64,000 bases of DNA from Pterois miles. Taxonomy: Eukaryota; Chordata; Actinopteri; Perciformes; Scorpaenidae. Below, piece after piece: positions 57,979 to 64,000 of this stretch. The first letter of the stretch is position 1. Each line of letters begins with the position of its first letter. A model generated the notes under the pieces. The model made no database searches, was not told the origin of the DNA, and saw nothing but the letters and a program-made list of their open reading frames with translations. The stretch is taken from assembly GCA_947000775.1 (NCBI GenBank), contig CAMQGK010000567.1, positions 14,362,501 to 14,426,500 on the forward strand, read 5' to 3'. A program made the position numbers and the translations under genes.

Positions 57979-59806
57979 GACAGATGGTTCATCCAGTTTC
58001 CAGTGACGGCTTCTCAGATGGTGTAACAAACCACCTGGTCAGTCAAGTTACAGGATCTGTGCTTTACATTGAGATCTCACACATTTAATTTTTGTACGCA
58101 AGCCTCATGTCCTTAGCTTCGTAAAAATGACAATAATTAAACGTAATGATTGTGAATTTATTACCAGCTGCAGTAAGCAGCAGACTGCATTCCATCCTGC
58201 AAACACTAATCAGCAATTAGTCAGTGTCGCAGCGTTTCACAAGAACATGGTACATCCCTCTGAACATCAAACAAGGCGCTCTATACTTCTAATAAATTAT
58301 ATAAGACATGAGTCAGCACAAATGAATCTTCTGTATAACACCCTGCTCTCATCCCTTTATAATGAGACATGAACTCTTGATGAAAAATCAATGAAAAGGC
58401 AATACCCGAAAACACTTATATAAGATTGTTTGCCTCAGTGTCTTGATTCATGTTTGTTTTCAGTTTCAGTCTGACAGCACTGAGGTAAGGTCGCGCTTGA
58501 GTGTTTCTAAGGGCCGGGGCCCAGCCGCCTTCGCTTCACATCTCCCATTGAACAGCGGGTCACTTGGACATATTATTTACCAGACTGTTGCCGTCCTTTA
58601 ACAGTACACTGGCGAGACGTCGCATGGAACAAAGTGGTGTTTTCTCATTATCTGTGCTCCCTAAAGAGACATAATCATGTCAAGTACTGGACCAAGCTTT
58701 TACAAAATACTAATACTAACACTACTGCTGCTACTACTACTAATAATAATAATAATAATACAGAATAAATACAACCTTCTCTTATTTCTGCCATGGCCTT
58801 TAATTTTAGATAATGAGGTTTTATTGTCAAACCACTCGTAGTGCCTGCAGCCACACAGGTTAATCTGTAATAATTACTGTAACTGGATACCAAAGCAAAA
58901 GATTACATTCATAATTGGAATTGTAATAATGATATCTGTGACATGCATGCAGTGATTTTACTTCCTCTGACTGCTGTAGTGGGTGAGTGGGAAGGGTCCT
59001 GAAGCAGCAGTCAGTGCATTTCACTTTCATTGGTTTCAATGAGGGTTCATGCCTCATGGTGTAATTCGATTTTAGTGCTACTGCACCAGGAAACGCTGGA
59101 GGAAAGGTGGTGCTCCATACATTTACATTCATTTACAGGCTGAATCCTAATTCACTGTGGTTCATCCCATTGCATGCTCTTGTTGATTGTGTTTTACCAC
59201 TTATCCAGTTATTATTTTGATAACACGTTAAAGGCCTTTCTACACCAGGGGTGTAACGCAAATGAACGATTGTTACATATCTTTTATTGTGACAGGTAGG
59301 AATAAAAGGAGTGGATCTGGTCTGCCTTTGTCAAGGTCAAAAGGAATAATACAATTTGCTGCCTTGGTTTGGACTATGGTGCCTTTGTGTTGTAGTTGAG
59401 GGTGAACCCATTCTGCACAACACGATTGGTTGATGCCTTATTTGCAGGGTGAAAGCTCAGAAAAAATATACCTTGTTCCGAAAAACAAGTGCGTCCCTGC
59501 GTTTACAACAAAACAACGGTTCAAAAAAATATATTGATTTGCAAATTAATCGCATGAGCATTTTTATAATTTAGCATTTATAAACAGTATATAATAATAG
59601 TTTATAATCCAATATTATAGTTGTTTTTATCTGTTTCTACACCAGGGTGCCCATAAATGCTTTTATCTGCATAGTGTGTTACAAATCATTTTGACAAGTG
59701 TTTATACAATATATTGGCTATAAATGCTAAGTGGAGTATTAAAATAAAGTGTAACCATTATTCAAACTTTTGTGAGCAGTATAATACATTTTACAGCTGG
59801 TGTAGT
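57979..59806. other. Intergenic with trinucleotide run
   Basis: A (CTA)n/(TAA)n run lies at 58720-58760. No gene or named repeat is recognised elsewhere. Confidence 0.45.
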
Positions 59807-60139
59807 TTAAAGGTGCAGTGTGTTTGGTTTGGCACCACCTAGTGAACTGAAACTTCTCCTGTGTACCAAGCAGGAAGGAGAACTGCGATGGCCAACGCAA
59901 AAATATAAAAATGCGAATAGCTCTTTCTATAGCCAGTGTTTGGTTTGTCTCTTTTGGGCTACTGTAGAAACATGGTGGCCAGCTCCATATGTAGATATAA
60001 ATGACACATTCTAAGCTAACAAAAAGACAAAAATATTATTTTCAGGTGATTATACACTACATTATAAAGAAAACATACTTCATAATAGATTACATTTTTG
60101 CCAATAAACCTCCATAAATGCTACACACTGTTCTTTTAA
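59807..60139 (-). mobile_element. MITE with TTAAAGG ends (copy 4, inverted)
   Basis: It starts TTAAAGGTGCAGTGTGT and ends ACACACTGTTCTTTTAA. The interior (AGCCAGTGTTTGGTTTGTC, TGTAGAAACATGGTGGCC) is the reverse complement of copies 1-3. It is near full-length. Confidence 0.65.
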
Positions 60140-63100
60140 TATGTCTTTTACAACTAAAATATTGAATAAATTTCTTTCTCTCGAGCTTGTACATCTTCAG
60201 TATTGACTCCAGATTATATCTTAAGTGGAAAGTATCTCAGGGCTCCTAATGAAGATGAAACCGTTTCAAGGCTCATTTGCTGAATAGTAATTTGCAAAAG
60301 ACTGAACGAGTGGGAGGTTAATTGGTTGAATTCAAAATCTCACTTGAAGAAGATGCAACTATGAAGCTGGGAATGCTTCAGTGTTGCTCGTTTAGCTGGT
60401 CGATTAAGCTCAATCTCAACCATTAGCGTCTGGAAATCGATGAATGTAAGTTTGACAGAAGGCATAATAATCATAATGAGGAACTATGCATCATTATTAT
60501 TAGCACCAACAGATTTCTTCTACACCGTTGGAAAAACAAGCTCAAACTGAACTTATAGAGACTTTAGATGTTGAATTATCATCACATTATCTCACATTCA
60601 CTTTCTCAAGTGATAGATGTTTAATGATTATTTTCTCTACTTGTGTGTTCCCAATCGACAGGCGTTCAATCAGAGTAAAGAATAATTCCACTCCTCTCCT
60701 CCCGGTTGTAGCTCACAAGCTTGTTAAAATGTCTGCCCACCAACCTGGGTGTAGGGGCTGGAGGGTAAGTAGGCCTATCAGGAATTGTCAGTCAGTATCA
60801 CGGCCACTTTCTGTGCTCTGCGACCCGTGTGGGGCCACATGGTGCATAACAAAGCGTCCCCGTGTACTTCACTCACATCCCCGCAGCACTCGCTGTCCTC
60901 TCAGCCTCTGGATTCCTCTCCGTGGGAGTCGGCAGCACTCACCCCTCTCAGCGGGAAGGGTGCCAGTGATTATGGTAGGGATACACTGGTTGAAAAAAAA
61001 AAAGAAAAGAAAAAGCAACCTAACACATAAATTCATCATGCACACTGCAAGTCACACCACTTGTGCAATCAGAAGTGTGAAGCGAGTGCAAATGAGCAGC
61101 TTGTGTGTGGCTTGTGAGCTGCTATCTGATTCCTGCAGCAGAGCCATCTGATTGTTCCTCCAGTCCAATTTGTATGACATAAATATTCTTTTACTATCAG
61201 ATAGCATCATTTTCACCAGATCTGCATCTACCAGATATTTATATTAAACCAAGGATCAGTTCACTTTTTGCTTTTGTGTGCATTCAGGTTTCCAACACCA
61301 TCTCTCCAATATTAGTGTATCATTCAGTTCTGTGTCTTTGGTTTCTAAGTGCTTTGGCTCAAACTTTCATTCAACTTGAGACATTTTCATTCACACCAAC
61401 TGGAGCGACAGGCTGTGGAGTGGATTTACCACTCCTCCAGTCTGGCCCATTTTCTAAACAGGTTGAATAGTGATGATAAAACTGTCAGGGAGTTTGCCAG
61501 AGGCTCTTTGTTTCTGGACATGAGGCGACTCGAGGTTCTGGCACAATAACAGAGCCAGCCAGGTTTCCTTCGCCTCCAAACAAAATCTAGCCCAAAGGAC
61601 ACTGATCTGCTGGCTGTGAGGGGTTCAGGCAGACTGACCTGACCTCAGTGACCTCTGTGGAGGAACTAGAGTTCTTCCCCGAACTGACTTCCCCGAGTCT
61701 GACACTGAAACTCCTTCTGAAGACTACTATAACTCACTCAGTCACCCCAGTCAAGATCACTGTTGCACAAGATGACTTTACAACTAAAATAAGATTAGCA
61801 AAAAACATTGCTGAACTGATCTACAGGGAAGAGAAGCATTGTGACATTTATTTTCTCAAACTAAATGTGCCCACATGCAGTTGATACCAGACACCAGTCA
61901 GACTTGGGGAAGGAACATCATGTTACACTTTTTCCTCTCACACACTGAAATAACTCTCACACACCAACCTTCAATCACTTTCACACAGTTTGGTGTGACA
62001 GTAACTTACAGAATGAACTCTCTCACTTGCCGTCGTTGAAATAACAAATGCACAAGCTGTTGTATTTGTTAATGAGAGCTGCAGAGAACTGGGAGTGCTC
62101 TTCCGACAGCAATACAATAGGAAGGGCGTCTGCAGCCTGAACAAATAATGAATGTGTAACGGCAGGTTTTAATCAGAGGGAGCATCTATTATGAAGGTGT
62201 TGTCAGTCCATGAGTGTATGACAGAATTTATGAAGATTTTTTTTAAAGTAACCTTTACACACCCAACTTTTTATTGGGCGGAGACAGTCAAGATCAGCTG
62301 TTTATATTTCTGAGATGCCTGCCTGTCCATAGCATGTAAGCAGATGTTAAGAACACAAAATGGTCCAAAACCTTGATTCTAAAATGTACGATTTCAACAT
62401 CACAGACCTGTAAGCTTATACATACAAATAAAGCCACCTTTAAAATCACCTTTACTGCCTTGTACTTGCCACTGTTGCCAAATGTTCATCCAACTGATTT
62501 AATCCACACTTGACTGTCTGGGATTGACTGCTACTATACAGGAAATGGTACAGTAATTGTAGGAAAACACACACGCTGTACTGTAATATTGGGGAGTGGA
62601 TGACTTATTTGCATATTCTTTGGCATTGATATTACAATCACAGACTTAATGGCACGTTGTTTGAATGTTTCTTAGGGAAGCCTGAAGCATAAATATTCTT
62701 TGAACACAAAAGATCAATTGTCTCCAGTGATCAAAAACTACAGTGCTGAACTGATTCTCTTTGAAGTGTACGGCCGCTCTGCTGAAGGCTCCATGATTTC
62801 AAACATTGCTGATTCAGTGACATTTCATAACCCCTGCAGTGAATAATCACGCTCTGATCTATTTTGAATAATACAAAGACTCACAAGGATAGCATATTAC
62901 GAACGCTGCGCTGCTCATTCATGTATGCAATAGCTATGTTTTGAGGCCAGTGATAAAAGAATAAGATATATGGACAGCTTTTAACCAATTTGAATCATCC
63001 TGATGGACACCTTTCAATTTAACCGCTGCAGTCTAACTCCTTTGGAAAAATGGTAATATGAAATAATATACAATTGCATTATGTATAACATGGCAACGGG

Positions 63101-64000
63101 TATAGGTACAAACTCTTTGCAGTCTACCTGTTTTATAAATGATAGTAGTGTTAATCCTCTAATTTTGGCTGTGAGCTAAATGGCTAAAACTTTAGGTTAT
63201 CATTTGCATGTCTATATTTTTGTGCAAATTTACTAACTAAGTCTGTTAAGATTCATATTTTACTCACTTCAGTTTCTCCTCTTAGATTATGTTGGTGTGT
63301 ATATAAATATATATAAATGTGCAGAAATGTAAGTCTTCACCGTCATCACTAACACACACGTTAGCATGCTTGCTACAAGGAAGTAGACAGTTGGTAAATG
63401 TGCTTTGGGGAGACATAATCGAAGCTGTTCATAATCAAGTCAAAACTTTGAAAATCTAAATGAGTAATAAAAGGCATAAAAACATTTTTTGGTCTCTACC
63501 TCAGCAAATCACACCAAAACCATCAGCTCTATGCAAAATATATGTTTTTTGTATTTTGGGTGAACAGATCCTTCAAATGCTGCCTTGTCTCAAGGGAGGC
63601 TTCTGATGTGGCCTTTTTCATATTTTTGTGTGACAGAGAGTTGAAGAATGACAATGTCAGCACTTCAGTTTGTAACACCTCATTATGCTGAATTTAAACT
63701 TGGTGTGTTATCTGTGACTGGGTGGGCAAGCCAGCTCAAGGTCACCGAATGGGGAAATTACACGCACAGCCTTTTTATAAAGTAGGATAAGACAGAATAA
63801 AATACTGTGAAATACTCAGGTTTTAGGACTATGTGGTGTTTTGTAATAGTCAATAAGACCAAAATGAGTCTCAGTATTAAACTGCAGCTCCTGTCGTCTT
63901 AACATGGTCTCTCTCTTTAGATGCTCATCAGGCACTCTGTGCAGCAATATGTGTGACCTTTACATGATGAACCATGTGGGGCCACAGTTCTGACATGTCG
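60140..64000. other. Intergenic, no gene assigned
   Basis: The longest frame (207 codons, 60528-61151) is Ser/Arg-rich without any family signature. It contains a potential donor (GAGGGTAAGT at 60761), so it is not convincing as one exon. A 49-codon tail ending LDMRRLEVLAQ (61400-61549) is also unassigned. 62550-62960 is unique-looking, repeat-free and contains an ATTTGCAT octamer at 62607. Confidence 0.4.

Noticed and set aside
60528..61151. 207-codon open frame on the plus strand
   Set aside because: No recognised domain, low-complexity Lys run near the end, and possible splice donor inside. Most likely chance.
38540..64000. hs3st2, the gene next to USP31 in human
   Set aside because: Its large sulfotransferase exon would be obvious on the minus strand; none is present in this window.

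Overview
The window looks like nuclear DNA from a spiny-rayed (percomorph-type) teleost fish. It has one split vertebrate gene with short GT-AG introns in an AT-rich background. It also has many (CA)n/(GA)n/(TA)n microsatellites and several tRNA-headed SINE and short inverted-repeat transposon families that I know from teleost genomes. The species cannot be named from the sequence alone, and nothing prokaryotic or viral is visible.

The only gene I can call with confidence is usp31 (ubiquitin carboxyl-terminal hydrolase 31), on the + strand at 19998-32814. I could join 16 coding exons into one frame of 1,293 codons including the stop. The Cys box, the zinc-binding CxxC pairs, the His box, the Asp box and the conserved Ser/Lys-rich C-terminal tail are all intact. 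A long 3' UTR probably runs to a polyadenylation signal at 38510. About 0.7 kb upstream lies a CTCF-like motif inside what looks like a dispersed repeat.

Layout. 1-19290 is intergenic: a foldback element (1755-2520), a Penelope-like inverted-repeat insertion with a 13-bp flanking duplication (3722-4822), a LINE reverse-transcriptase relic (6290-6515), hAT relics, SINEs and microsatellites. 19291-38535 is the usp31 region. Its introns hold a tRNA-derived SINE, a 47-bp foldback around a hammerhead-ribozyme-like core (27021-27178), another SINE and a solo LTR with a 4-bp target duplication (30023-30663). 38540-64000 is mostly intergenic and built of nested repeats: TTAA-flanked elements, a MITE family with TTTAAAGG ends, a large hAT-like element at 49347-51002, and SINEs with clear target-site duplications. 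It also has a truncated RecQ-like helicase fragment at 57811-57978 and a few exon-like segments I cannot assign. The deep 3' flank also has long repeat-poor stretches that may hold conserved non-coding elements; that is inference only.

The most interesting signals are the hammerhead-like core inside the intron-12 foldback, which has a counterpart in the Penelope-like insertion at 3.8 kb; the stop-free, in-frame 186-nt first intron of usp31; and the reciprocal nesting of two repeat families at 45.6 and 52 kb.
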